In this document: in pieces, positions 42,710-53,376 of the stretch
Position numbering within the stretch: the first letter of the stretch is position 1
Layout: the number at the start of each line of letters is the position of its first letter
Assembly: GCA_011316305.1 (NCBI GenBank)
Contig: SAUG01000069.1
Span: 372,001 to 436,000, forward strand
Source of the DNA: Rusavskia elegans
Lineage: Eukaryota > Ascomycota > Lecanoromycetes > Teloschistales > Teloschistaceae
Direction: 5' to 3'
DNA: 64,000 bases
The notes under the pieces: model-generated
Databases searched by the model: none
Told to the model about the DNA's origin: nothing
Seen by the model: the letters and a program-made list of their open reading frames with translations, nothing else
Translations under genes and position numbers: made by a program

Positions 42710-44825
42710 TTAGAACTTCCCAGCCAGATAGATCCAGCAGATCCCCACCGGGAACCCCACAAGCAGTACGCTCCGTCGAAATTCCCTCCACACTCTTCCC
42801 AGGCTTGACCCCGCAGCACTTTTCCGCTTCGGATGATCATCGTCTTCGTCGTGGGAACGACCTCGGCCCCATCGCTCATCGAAAGGATCATCATGCAGTG
42901 AGACACCGCTGTAGCTTTTCATCGCGCGGTCCCTGGTTGTGGCGCCTGGAAAGCTGTACGGACTCGTGCCTCTTATTCGCCCGCCGGTGGAGCGGATAGC
43001 CAGGCCGTTTGGATGAGACTGATTGGCCGACGCGGTGGAAGAGTCATGGGCAGGAGCTGAGGTCGCCGGTCTGGATTTCGTGGTAAAGGGCAGGACATGC
43101 CCATTGGTATATGTTTTGTTGACGTCGTTGTCGATGTTGTTTCTCGCCCGTGCGGCGCGGACGAGGAGCGCGAAGAGGGTTATTACAAGAAGAATGATGT
43201 AGCGGATGAAGATGGATAATTGGTTTGGGAGGAGACAGAGGTGGGTTTGGATGGTTTGATGCTGCTGGTGCGCGAAATTGGAGTCTTGGTCTTCACTGGA
43301 TTGTTTGATGGCTTTATCCGTCTCATCCAGAGGATTCCAAAGACTGAGTAAAAGGAATCCAGGCCTGCGTACACCCATCGCCCATGAAAAGGCCTTGACG
43401 GTGATTTCCCGAATGCCTCCACTGGGACTTGTGTAGCCTCTATGGAGGACTTCGCAGTAGTCGTGGTCATCGCCCGAGAAGACGGATTGGACATCACCAA
43501 TCTTGTCGATGATCTCTTTGGAAATGTCTGGAGTCAGGACGTTCTGATATTGGAACCCATATTCGACTCTGATAGCATTCCCCGGATCTTTTTCCAGATA
43601 CTCACCGTCTGTACTTGGTTTGGTGGATGGGGGAGATCGCTCGCGGAGAGGGCCGCAAGCGGTGTCTTTGGGACGATATAATGGTACATGGGTGAGGAGC
43701 ACCGAGGGCATAGAACCTTCGAACCTGGAGGCTGTGTGGACAGATTTGCTGACGCGGGGATCCCGAATACCCACAACCTCGTGGAACATCAAGTCATTCT
43801 CAGCCTTGTCGCTCTGCATGCGGACAGCACGATTGACTACGCGACTCTTCTCTGACTTCAAGTTTTCAAGGAATTCCTCCACCGGACCCCAAATCTTGTG
43901 GTTTGATCCCTCCCCTTGACGCCCGGTAGCTGAGTCTTGCTGTCTCTTAGCACTCAGCGAGACCGTGTCCAATGAGACGAATGTATGATTCCCAATCACG
44001 TCGATACTGTTGCCGTCCCCGAAGAACGCATTGAACCGTCTTCTTACGGGTATTCTGATGCCGCTGCCTAGCCCAAGGTCATGGTTGCCAGGTAGTCCCG
44101 CCAATATTTTCCGATGATCGCGATGTAAACCGGCCCTTGCGCGGCGTAACCATTCATTAAAGAAGATGTTCCCGAAGCGTTTGTACTCTTTGATCCAGTA
44201 GTCTTCGCCATAGTTCCTCCATCGCGGATCCGATCCTGATGTGCCTGGGGGCAGCCATTCTCGTCCGCCATCGAAGAGATCGCCTAAGAAGAATACGGTC
44301 TTGGGGTCTAGAAAGTCTTGTATGATGGTAAAGGATTTGCGCATATAGTAATCCGTGTGATGCCTGGTTATTGCAGACAGTGGCCATGGACGACCTGGGT
44401 AGGTGTGCGGATCAACCAGCTGAGGGTCAGCCACGAGGACCATACGATGAGGAGCAGCACCGTCTGGCTACAAGGAATGTTAGCGCATTCGTAATTCTTT
44501 ACTCGTCGGTGATGCTGACCCATTTCTCCCAGTAATGCCAATCGCACCCAGTGATGCTGCTCCTGAATATCCCGACTTCGCCCCACCATAATGCCAGCAT
44601 CCATACCAACACCAATGCCGTCGATAGATTCCAGAATGACCTTAGTTGCCATTGCGCTCCCTTTAGAGAGCTGGTATCACCGTCACTCTTACGGGAAGTG
44701 ACCAGTAGGTAGGGGATGTAGTGGCCAAAGATATGGCGCACAGCATCGCAGCATTTCCTCAAGATTCCTGGAGGTTCTCTATGGTCGTGTCCGATGGATA
44801 GTGGTGCATGGCGGTAGGCGCTCAT
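42710..44825 (-). CDS. Cdc1/Ted1-type ER metallophosphoesterase
   Basis: Two exons, 44825-44520 and 44467-42710 (52-nt intron, phase 0), 687 residues. There is an N-terminal membrane helix (LSTALVLVWMLALWWGE, about residues 70-86). The calcineurin-like phosphoesterase core follows: ADPQLVDPHTY, VFFLGDLFDGGREW, LPGNHDLGLG, LTHVPLYR and SGDDHDYC. These supply the Asp, His and Asn ligands of a two-metal site. Two C-terminal helices (FIRYIILLVITLFALLV and SVLLVGFPVGICWIYL) anchor it again. In yeast, Cdc1 and Ted1 remove ethanolamine phosphate from GPI-anchor mannoses (Man1 and Man2 respectively), and Cdc1 is linked to Mn2+ dependence. The long loop between DHDYC and the last helix is disordered. 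Which paralog this equals is not decided. Confidence 0.93.
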
Positions 44826-45572
44826 CGTACTGGTTTTGGATTGGATAGGGAGAACATCTTGCTCTCACGTTGGCTCTCCAAGAGGGAAGGCAGGTCACAA
44901 GCGCACAAGCATCACGAACTGCACGTACGGAAGAGTGCGTGAACTTTCCGAGGGGGGTTGACGTTGAGGATGATACAATTGCGCCCTTCCCCCTAGATTT
45001 GGGCTTCGCCGCTCAGCCAATCAGAAGCTATCATGAACAAGTACGTTTCCCAATACTCAGGCGGCTATTTCATTACGCAACACTCATTAACGCTTGCGAA
45101 AAGCGTTCGAAACCAAGAATCTTGCAATCACTATCCGTTCTATCGATTGACAGTCAACCGGGGTATCGAATACCCAGAAAATCAACATCGATTTTACATT
45201 AATACTCAACAATTATCAACTCGAATATCTACCATCAGTGAAGCAGCTGTCGAGTATAAGGAATAATTTAGCAAGATCTCGGAAGCCTTTTCCAAGAGCT
45301 CATATCGTCCAGTCCCGCACCTAAAGGTATTGCATCGTGAAATTAAACCTGCCTGCGTATCATTAGAAGTAATAGCCTGAATACTTTTCAACAAGAGGAG
45401 TCGGGCGAATTTATCCTTTTTAATGCTATGAATAGCGTCGTATGATGTACATGAATTCGAAGGCATATCTACAAGTATCAGGCCTGCTATAACGGATGCT
45501 AAACCACCCCTTATGCAGCCCCGGACTCCATCTGTTTCCCTCCCCTTACTAATTCATGAAAAACAGTCACCA
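44826..45572. other. Intergenic, AT-rich
   Basis: Promoter side of the phosphoesterase gene and 3' flank of the zinc transporter. AT-rich 45040-45480. No gene seen. Confidence 0.5.
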
Positions 45573-47459
45573 CTACTGACGACTCTCGTCTTGGTTGTTG
45601 GGAGTACAGCATTGTTTTCCGTCCCCACACTCATCACCACATTCCAACAGGCAGGCATCAGGCTGACTGCGTATGCTTGGCGCTCCACTGCCCCTTTTGC
45701 TGGCCCCTCGTGCATCCGGCGAACGGCCAGAGCTGTGCCCTTCGTCTTCCGAGTTGTGACCTGAAGTATGCCGATGGGTGCTGTCAAGGCAAAATTCTGG
45801 TTGGATGGTAGAAGAATGGATACCATATGCATGTAAGCAGCGACGAATCGCCCGAGCCAGTTGCATGTACCGCGCTGAGCCCTCGCCCTTGAAATCAAAC
45901 TCCACTTGAATATGCAATGATGCAATTTTCTTGGTGTCACTCAGTCCCCATATATGTAGATGGTGGCAGCTGATTACCCCAGGAAGATCTTGAATGTCAG
46001 CTTGGATATCGTCGACACTAATACCAGGCGGCACAGCTTGGAGCAATATCCTTGACGCAGCTTGGCACAAGGGAATAGCCGATCTGAGGATTATGACTGT
46101 GATGACGAGAGAGATTGCTGGATCGGCGTAGTACCTCCAAGACCACGAAGTGAGCCATATGATGAGAGCGGACCCAATGACTCCGATGTTCCCAAGTGCA
46201 TCGCCCATGACGTGCAGGAAAACACCGCGCATGTTGAGGTCCCCATGAGAATGGCCCCCTTTACTTTCTTCTTGGGGTTGGCTATGCTTGTGATCGGCGT
46301 GGTTGTATGATTTGGGTTTGTGCGAGCCATCTGGTTTTACCGAGCCGTAACTCTTGTGGCGTCCTAGTAGCGGTTCGTCTTCGGTAGCGGGTTCGTCGTC
46401 GGTCAAGGCTTCATCAGCATCCTCAGCTTCAGAGGTGCTTGATTCTATGTCCTCCAGTCTACTGGCTTGGATGATATCATTCCGGAAGCTTGCTGGATGA
46501 ATATGGATATCGTCGGCAGAAGCGAATCGGGACCTTGAACCACTCATGTGGCGACGATGCCGATATGCAGTGTTGCTGATAGACTTCCTAGTCGAGATCG
46601 GCGAGGTGGAATTTGTGGCGGTACTTGCCTCCTCGTCATGCTTTGAAAATCCTCGAGATTTCTTCCTGGCATTTCCATTCAGGGGACCAGATGCCTTCGC
46701 AGTCTTTGGCCAACCAGCAATGGTGTTTTGGGGTAAAACGTCTGCAACATTTCCACTTTGATCAGCGACTGCATGGGTATGTTCATCTCTGTCCACAGGA
46801 CCAGAGTTGCTCTGGCCTTCTTCAGCAGCTGCTATCTTGTTGCTGTCGGCATGGCCATGTCCATGCTCATGGCCCCCATGACTGTGACCGTGTTCGTGAA
46901 AAAGGAAAAGACCCAGGATATTGGAGAGAAGGCCAAAGCAACCGACGATGAGGACGAGGCGAGGGTTAGAGACGGTCTGCGGTTCGACAAATCGTTGAAT
47001 AGCATCAAGAAAGATGGACAAGCACAAGGCTACCAAGAAGACTCCATTGACCAAGGCGCCCAGCGTCTCAGCTCGTTGCCACTAATGTTCGTCAGCATTC
47101 ATATCATGATATGGGTCCCAGAAGAAGTCCACGAACCCCATATGTATACACCTTCGAGCTGGACTTTTCATTTGCAACCTTAACAGCCCACAGACCAACG
47201 CATAGTGAAAGGACATCGTTGAGCTGCGGAAATTCGAAGTTAGTTCCCAGTTTATTCGAGCCGAGCGAAGGCAGTGCTGACCATGTGAAAGGAATCTGCA
47301 ACAAGTGCGAGCGAATGCACTCCATAGCCTGGTATATAGTCAGTATTGACTGAGATACGGCGATAACGATTTCGACTCGCCAACTACCAACTCGAGAAAG
47401 AAGAAGGCTGAGTCTATAGCAAGAAGGATAATAATCCTCGTAGACTTTGAGAGCGCCAT
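45573..47459 (-). CDS. Cation-diffusion-facilitator zinc transporter (Zrc1/Cot1 type)
   Basis: Four exons: 47459-47381, 47328-47282, 47223-47137 and 47081-45573, giving 573 residues. Exon 1 ends GTTG and the intron begins GCGAGT, so this is a GC-AG intron (52 nt, branch TACTGAC). It is required to join LELVVG to YGVHSLALVADSFHM. Intron 2 splits the conserved HMLND. Zinc ligands are HxxxD in HMLND (helix 2) and in HVMGD (helix 5). A His-rich loop follows helix 4 (EHGHSHGGHEHGHGH) and a long Ser/Asp-rich cytosolic loop contains SYNHADHKHSQ. A regulatory C-terminal domain (VSVDDIQADIQDLPGV...HIWGLSDTKKIASLHIQ) and a Cys-rich tail complete it. Yeast Zrc1 and Cot1 load Zn2+ or Co2+ into the vacuole in exchange for protons; that location is inferred here. 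Confidence 0.95.
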
Positions 47460-47830
47460 GATCTATCGTGCTCCAACAGCAACACCAGTGACGCAACTTT
47501 TGTGGGGGATGCGCAAAGCGATGATTGAAGAGTTGATGAAGGGTCTGTACGGAGTGGAGGTGCCCTTCATTTGTTACACAATGCAGGCAAACAAAACATC
47601 GCTAAGCAGAAGTTTGAATGTGATACGACTGGTCGCATAACGACGGCATTCAATTTCCCGCCATCTGCGGCTCCTCTAGACGCGAGCTTGGCGTCGGCGA
47701 TGGTTGACTTCCGATGCGTTGATGCTTTCTTGAACTTTACAGTAAACTCTGCTCAAGCCTGCTGCTCTGAAAGACTGTTCCAGTAGTCAGGACGGAGTAT
47801 GTACGACTAGCCAGTATTCCGCGAGCAATC
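47460..47830. promoter_or_regulatory. Divergent promoter between zinc transporter and mitochondrial-type gene
   Basis: 371 bp separate two divergent start codons, so both promoters must lie here or overlap the neighbouring gene's 5' end. I see no clear TATA box or known operator. Confidence 0.4.
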
Positions 47831-49178
47831 ATGCAGAAATGGCATATGAACCGCTTGCTGGGAAGAAGCATACCGTACGGTTTTCAGTTGCAAGATATCC
47901 TTATCCGGCAAATTAGTTGCTCTGCACAACCACGACAAGGTAGGCCAGGAAATTTTTTTCGACCTTCCTTCACAGATCGTTTGCTAAATCTTCGAAGATA
48001 CCTATGGTCTGCCTGCAGATCGAGAGCAGCAAAGGGACGTCACCGATCGAGTGATCCAACATTTCCGCCGCACCGATTACCAACGAGACGAACGAAAACC
48101 GAGGCCAAATCTAAGTTACAGAAGCCTCGATCTTAACGCTGTCGATGCAAGAGACCTCGCTGCACCTCCCAATTCCGCAAGTCGTCCTCGTCGAAGATCA
48201 ATAGACGGCGATAGAGCGTCAGCACTGCGATCACCTCTAGACGCCCGCAGCCTTGTTTCTCAAAGACCAGAGAACGGTCACCCACGCAGCTTCGACCCAA
48301 GATCCAGACCCGACCGTGGTTCTCGCGACGCTCAAGGCTCCCGCATGCAACCGCGCCGTGATGCAAGTGATAGACAGTTCCGAGGCGGTACCACAAGCTC
48401 TCAGCACAATCGCAGTCGCGGTCCACCCGGGACCAATTCCCGAGTACCTCGCTCTGGCGATCGTACTGGCCCCGAAAAGCGTGAACGCGCACCCCGGTCC
48501 AATTTCATTGGAGGAGAAAGGTCGAAAGAGGTTGGTGAGGAGCCGACCGAGGAGGAGATCGCATATCTCAAGTCAAGAGACAGGATCAGCAACTATAGTG
48601 ATGGGCTCTACGAAGGCGGCGCAACGAAACACATCAATCAAGTCGATAACACGTACAAGCCCAGAGACATGTCAGCTGATACTCTACAAGGGATGGGTCC
48701 GGCGCTGGCGTGCAGCGAATGGGGGATGAACGAGACGGTTGGGGAGAGATTGATCCAGGTGAACAGAACGCAAGATGAATACGACGAACGGATTGAAGAG
48801 CTAGCTCAAAAGGTCGGAGAGGGCGAGTTCTGCCATTTCAGGAGTAAGCAAGAAAGGGTGGATACGATGAAAACTGTGGAGCGGAATCTAGCAGGGCAAG
48901 GTGATAATGCTAAATTGGACGATGAGCAAGAGAAGGAAAAGAAGGAGCTGACAGATGCACGAATGGCGGAGGAAAGGGCGAAGCTGGCTACGAGGCTACT
49001 GAAGGGTGATTACTATGTTGGACCGTTGGGGAAAGGACCGACTGCGGAATTGCTGGAGAGATACACCCAGAAGAACGAGACATATATGCCCAAGGACAGC
49101 CAGGCACTGGCGGGAAAGATCCGGACGCTGCTACCGTTGGATAGAGCCACGGCACATGGTGGCACAGCAAGAACTTGA
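47831..49178 (+). CDS. Mitochondrially targeted basic protein, function unknown
   Basis: Two exons, 47831-47939 and 47998-49178 (58-nt intron, branch TTTGCTAAAT), 429 residues; an ATG at 47846 is an alternative start. The N-terminus MNRLLGRSIPYGFQLQDILIRQISCSAQPRQ is an Arg-rich, acid-free helix of the presequence type. The middle (about residues 70-190) is disordered and rich in Arg, Ser and Gly. The C-terminal 230 residues look folded: EEIAYLKSRDRISNYSD, GMGPALACSEWGMNETVGERL, KVGEGEFCHFRSKQERVDTM, and a charged helix EQEKEKKELTDARMAEERAKLATRLLKGDYYVGPLG. I do not recognise the family. A link to the mitochondrial ribosome or RNA is a guess from composition. Confidence 0.75.
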
Positions 49179-49812
49179 GTAGTGCACCGCACATAGGAAA
49201 GGATCATCTATGGATATTGCACCTTGAGCGTAGCCATGGGCAATGTTGACCATTCGAACCCCTCTCAACGTAGATTCCAAGCTACTGAATATCGAAATGC
49301 ATCCCTATACACTATGTCTCTCCTCCGTCATCTCTGGTACCATAAGGAATATCCAATGGAGCTTGAGTTGCTGTCTCTTGCTGGCAACTGACTTGCACTC
49401 GTGATGGGAAGACCCAACATCAAATGGTTTGTTACAAATGGCGAGCACAGTCCGGGAAGTTCCGCCCTATAGAGTACACTATCAGCTTTTGTGACGTTGA
49501 CATAGTACACGATATTAAAACATTTTCGAGGCAATAGCGTCAGAGAGAAGATTATACACTCGTCATCGTCCCTGATCATGTCCCCCATTCAACTGCTTCA
49601 GGCCGAAGTCTAATGCTCGTCAATGAGTTGTTGGACAGTCAGATGACTTCCGACTAAGGATGACGATGGTAGACTTTCATCACGTAAAGGAAAGGAATGT
49701 GCTGCATTTTCAAACGAAAGAAGAAGCGGTATTGCTCACCTATCTAATACAGTCTCCTTTTCTTGTCTTGGGGAGAAGAGCTAGAGTGCTGAAATTCTTG
49801 TTGTGTTGAGAT
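49179..49812. other. Intergenic, between convergent genes
   Basis: Shared 3' flank; an 86-codon minus-strand frame (49328-49588) has no domain. No gene seen. Confidence 0.5.
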
Positions 49813-50724
49813 TCAGCTCGAAATCACTGCTTGGGTTGCCTTGTTCCGGCATCCGATGGTAGGCCACCATATCTTCCTGCCTTCTTTCAATGGCACGGCT
49901 TCTTCTTTTGGTTGAAGATCGGCCATATCATCGTGATCTGTATAGTCGACCTTGACTCGCTCTATCCTTGGCTCGATGCTCTGGATGACGCTCGATTCTT
50001 CGCCGTAATCCAGGAGACCACTATCCGCAACAGCATCGTCTAGTTTTCGTGCCTGACGTCGTGAAGTCGTATCGCGGTAGTCACTGCGCCTTCCATTGTT
50101 GTCGGCCTTGCTCCGCTTCCTCATGCCAGTGATGTTTGCCCCATTACTCCCACCAGGGCCATCAAAGTCCATCATGTCGGTCAAGGTTTCCTCCACTGTG
50201 TGGAAATCGCAGCGGTTCTTTCCACCAAGGCCATAATGTTTCATGAAGTTGTCTACACTCTGCTTGGGTGAGACAAAGGCAGCCTGTTCACGCTGGACAT
50301 GTTGAGTTTCCAAGTCTAGTGGAGAGTCACTGAAGCTATCATCCACTTCATGATTCTCCTTCTGTAGCTGGCGTTTGCGTTGGAGTGCGTAGATTTCGCT
50401 GTGGCGGAACATGGCGATTTGTTCGTCAGTGAGGGTTCGCTTGACACCATCTGGATAGTAGCCAAGGTCATCCTCGTCGGTGAATCCTTCCTGCTTCTCA
50501 TCATATCTCGTATTTCCACGAGGCATTTGACTATGATCACCAGGAACAGTCGTGATGTCTCCAGACCCGAAGTGGATCATTTGAAAACTCTCCAGATCAT
50601 CCTCAACGCCAGTCAGCCACATGCATATCGAATAGTGGAGTCCATAAATTACCGGAGTCACAGACGGGATAATGAATCCTGATGCGATCCCAACTGACGC
50701 CATTGTGGATATCGTCGGATGCAA
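49813..50724 (-). CDS. Conserved fungal protein of unknown function; N-terminus unresolved
   Basis: An open frame of 303 codons. The first 40 residues look non-native. From about VEDDLESFQMIHFG it reads like a real acidic, mostly disordered protein. The block DLGYYPDGVKRTLTDEQIAMFRHSEI (residues 88-113) matches, as I recall, a short conserved element of uncharacterised Pezizomycotina proteins. The end has two basic runs (GMRKRSKADNNGRR; RRQARKL). Upstream on the minus strand another frame opens at 50813 with MGFEMLPLEVELLVNHRIID, a plausible true N-terminus. It runs into a G-run (50749-50754 on the plus strand) and changes frame. So the 5' part needs introns I cannot place, or carries small indels. 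Confidence 0.6.
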   Translation of the reverse strand: MHPTISTMASVGIASGFIIPSVTPVIYGLHYSICMWLTGVEDDLESFQMIHFGSGDITTVPGDHSQMPRGNTRYDEKQEGFTDEDDLGYYPDGVKRTLTDEQIAMFRHSEIYALQRKRQLQKENHEVDDSFSDSPLDLETQHVQREQAAFVSPKQSVDNFMKHYGLGGKNRCDFHTVEETLTDMMDFDGPGGSNGANITGMRKRSKADNNGRRSDYRDTTSRRQARKLDDAVADSGLLDYGEESSVIQSIEPRIERVKVDYTDHDDMADLQPKEEAVPLKEGRKIWWPTIGCRNKATQAVISS

Positions 50725-50821
50725 TTGGACGTCGTAGGATTTTATGAAGGGGGGTCGATGATGCGATGGTTGACAAGCAGCTCAACCTCGAGAGGGAGCA
50801 TTTCGAAGCCCATCCTGACGA

Positions 50822-51717
50822 CTTTGACGATCGGACCGGAATGGTGGGTTAACACGAACAAGTTCTCTTGAAGCCGAGTACATGGGCATGTCCAACCGTC
50901 ACGTGAGCACGCGACAAGGGAAATCCCGCAGCACGCACTACTGTGTGACTTTGCCTGCCTTGCCTTTCGTTTTTTTGATCATTTGGTTTCCCATGTCTAG
51001 AATTCGGCATCGATCACTCGAAGCCTTACTTGTAGAGATGCCGGTGTCTTCCAGGCCCAATGGAGCTCTCAATTCATTACATCAATGGAAGCATCCCAAC
51101 GATGAGACCACGCTTACGCCATGCCTCATGCTTTAAGAAATTTAGAATCCCTGCATGCTCCACAGTAATTAGTATGTAAACAATGGAGACGTGCACTTTC
51201 CTTTTATCCTCATCCTAGGTCTCTACATGCTATCTTCCTCTATCCAAGTGGATGAGGAAATTGGAGCCCCGGCTGGGCGGAGGTTAGATATAAGGTGGTA
51301 GTAGAACAAATTAGATTATATCACAGATGCTGCAGGAAGGAGCGTTAGGCCCTAATAATCCAACTGAATTATAATAATTCTATGGCAAAATTCCTTTGGT
51401 GAGCGCCGGCGAGGTTAGCGCCAGCGAGGTAGACACGCGTTGCTTGTATTTATACAGTATCCCTGGGAACACGCACCAAAAAAGAGGTGGGATGTACATG
51501 GGAGAGTGTGGCGTGCATTGGACTGACTGTCTTATAGACGGGGTCAATGACTCACACGACCAAAGATGGATGGTCAAGGTACAGATCGTCGATCAATTAT
51601 GTTTGCCTGGCCGCTATGGTATATTAATGATGCTCCACTCATACCTTATTTTCATCCATCTTTCGTCCCATTATACCAAATCCTTACACTAAAACTTTTC
51701 ACTTCCAGGGTTTCATC
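50822..51717. other. Intergenic, divergent promoter region
   Basis: About 0.9 kb, AT-rich at 51160-51390. A 98-codon frame (51396-51692) has no domain. No gene seen. Confidence 0.5.
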
Positions 51718-52966
51718 ATGACACACGAATTGGTTCTGGTCAGCTGCTCTTTCCTCCATCACTTTCGTGTCTTGATACTTCTTGAGTAACACTCGTTGTC
51801 AGATCACGGGCGGTACTGGTTTCGTCGGATATGCCTGCGTCATCCGAGCTCTTGACGAAGGCTACCGCGTTCGGCTGGCCATTCGCAATGAGAGTTCTGT
51901 TGAGAAAATCAAGGATGCACCCTCGTGCCAGCCTCATCTGGGTTCTATTGAATTTGTGGTCGTAAGCGACATTACCCAAGCTTTCAATGAAGCTATGCAA
52001 GATGTATCCTATGTGATTCACGTTGCCTCCCCTACACCGCGACCTGATCAGGTGGGTATAAATACCAAAGGAGCCTTACGGAGGCATGGATGATGACTGT
52101 CTTGACGTTGAATCTGGCAGGCTGGGCCCTTTCACGACACTGTTGTACAGCCGGCAGTCTCTGGCACTATCAACATCCTACAAGCTGCCACCAAAGTCCC
52201 CAGCGTGAAGCGTGTCGTTATCACTTCATCGGTATCGGTCTTCATGACCGATGATCAGACTAAAGTTCATGATGGTTCGACCATTCTTTCTCCTGTGCGG
52301 ACTGTCTGACATCGCACCAGAAACCACCATGGCGATGGTCCCAGATGACTCATTCATTGAAAAAGATATCTATGCCGCATATCAGTAAGCTTTTCCAATC
52401 ACAATCCAGACAATTTGACCAGAAGCGATGGCAGTACCTCCAAAGTCCTGGCCTACAGAGCGACACAAGACTTCCTCCGGACTACAAAACCGCACTTCAC
52501 AATCACCAACATCATGCCCTCATTCGTCGTCGGCAAGCACGAATTACTCACAACACCCGAGGACATCATCTCACCCAAAACCTCGAATGGCGTACCCCTA
52601 GCCCCAATCTTCGGCGAGGGATTGCCCTTTCCCTTCCCCTGCACTACTGTCCATATCGACGACGTAGCAAAGGTACATGTCGCCGCATTAGAGTCCCAAA
52701 TCAACTGCAACCAAGACTTCATACTTACTGCAGGAGGCATCGAGGGCATCCAATGGAATGACGCAAAGGAGATCGTTAGAAAGCGTTTCCCCGACGCAGT
52801 GGAAAAGGGGCTACTGCCATGCCAAGGGTCGACGGAGACGAAGGTGATGAAAATCGATGGGAGTAAAGCGGAGAAGGTTTTCGGTTTCAAGTATAAGGAC
52901 TTTGAAGAGCAGATTGTGAGTGTGATTGGGCAGTATCTGGAGGCGGTTGAGAGGTGCAATCAGTGA
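51718..52966 (+). CDS. Extended short-chain dehydrogenase/reductase (Gre2/dihydroflavonol-reductase-like)
   Basis: Five exons: 51718-51738, 51803-52051, 52121-52274, 52321-52384 and 52435-52966, giving 339 residues, all in frame. Exon 1 (MTHELVL) joins ITGGTGFVGY, the GxxGxxG cofactor site. Further marks are VIHVASP, VKRVVITSSVSVF, and the catalytic YHTSK, formed only if intron 4 ends at GATGGCAG (52434). The nearby acceptor at 52422 would give YQSDGSTSK with Tyr displaced. Later blocks are NIMPSFVVG and TVHIDDVAKVHVAAL. Such enzymes reduce ketones or aldehydes with NADPH in the cytosol; the substrate is unknown. The gene lies between a conserved unknown and a thioredoxin-fold gene, with no cluster context. 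Confidence 0.92.
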
Positions 52967-53376
52967 GAGGCTTGAGTATCTTATGTGCAGACGATAGGGA
53001 AACCTTCCCAGCCGACAGTCAGGACCCTTTTGTTCGTGCTTCACTCGCGAGCTTGGGGGTCATAACGGTTGGCCAGTGCCGAAAGATGTCTTCATTCCCG
53101 TAGTTCGTTTATCGCCAGATCGAACCGTTCTCTTCGTTACCTCGACAAGCACTAATCTATATATCGAGAAGCGGACTTTACGGAGACAATCGACGTGCCT
53201 CTGCATATGAATTCATGAACCCCTCAACCTGCAGATGACGTTGAGCGCTTGAGCACGTCAATACAGCACGTCAATACATCACCGCATTTCCACTCTTCCA
53301 ATTGCGCTCTTCCTCCCTACTCTCCACAACATCCTCAAACCACACTTCTTGACCCATCCCATTGCAAACCATCACA
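52967..53376. other. Intergenic
   Basis: 410 bp between two plus-strand genes, presumably the promoter of the thioredoxin-fold gene. No feature recognised. Confidence 0.5.

Noticed and set aside
47940..47997. Apparent frameshift (possible +1 shift at CTT C) between the presequence-like start and the main frame of the mitochondrial-type protein
   Set aside because: A normal 58-nt intron (GTAGGCC to TTCGAAG, branch TTTGCTAAAT) joins the two parts in frame as QPRQ-DTYGLPADRE, so no recoding is needed.
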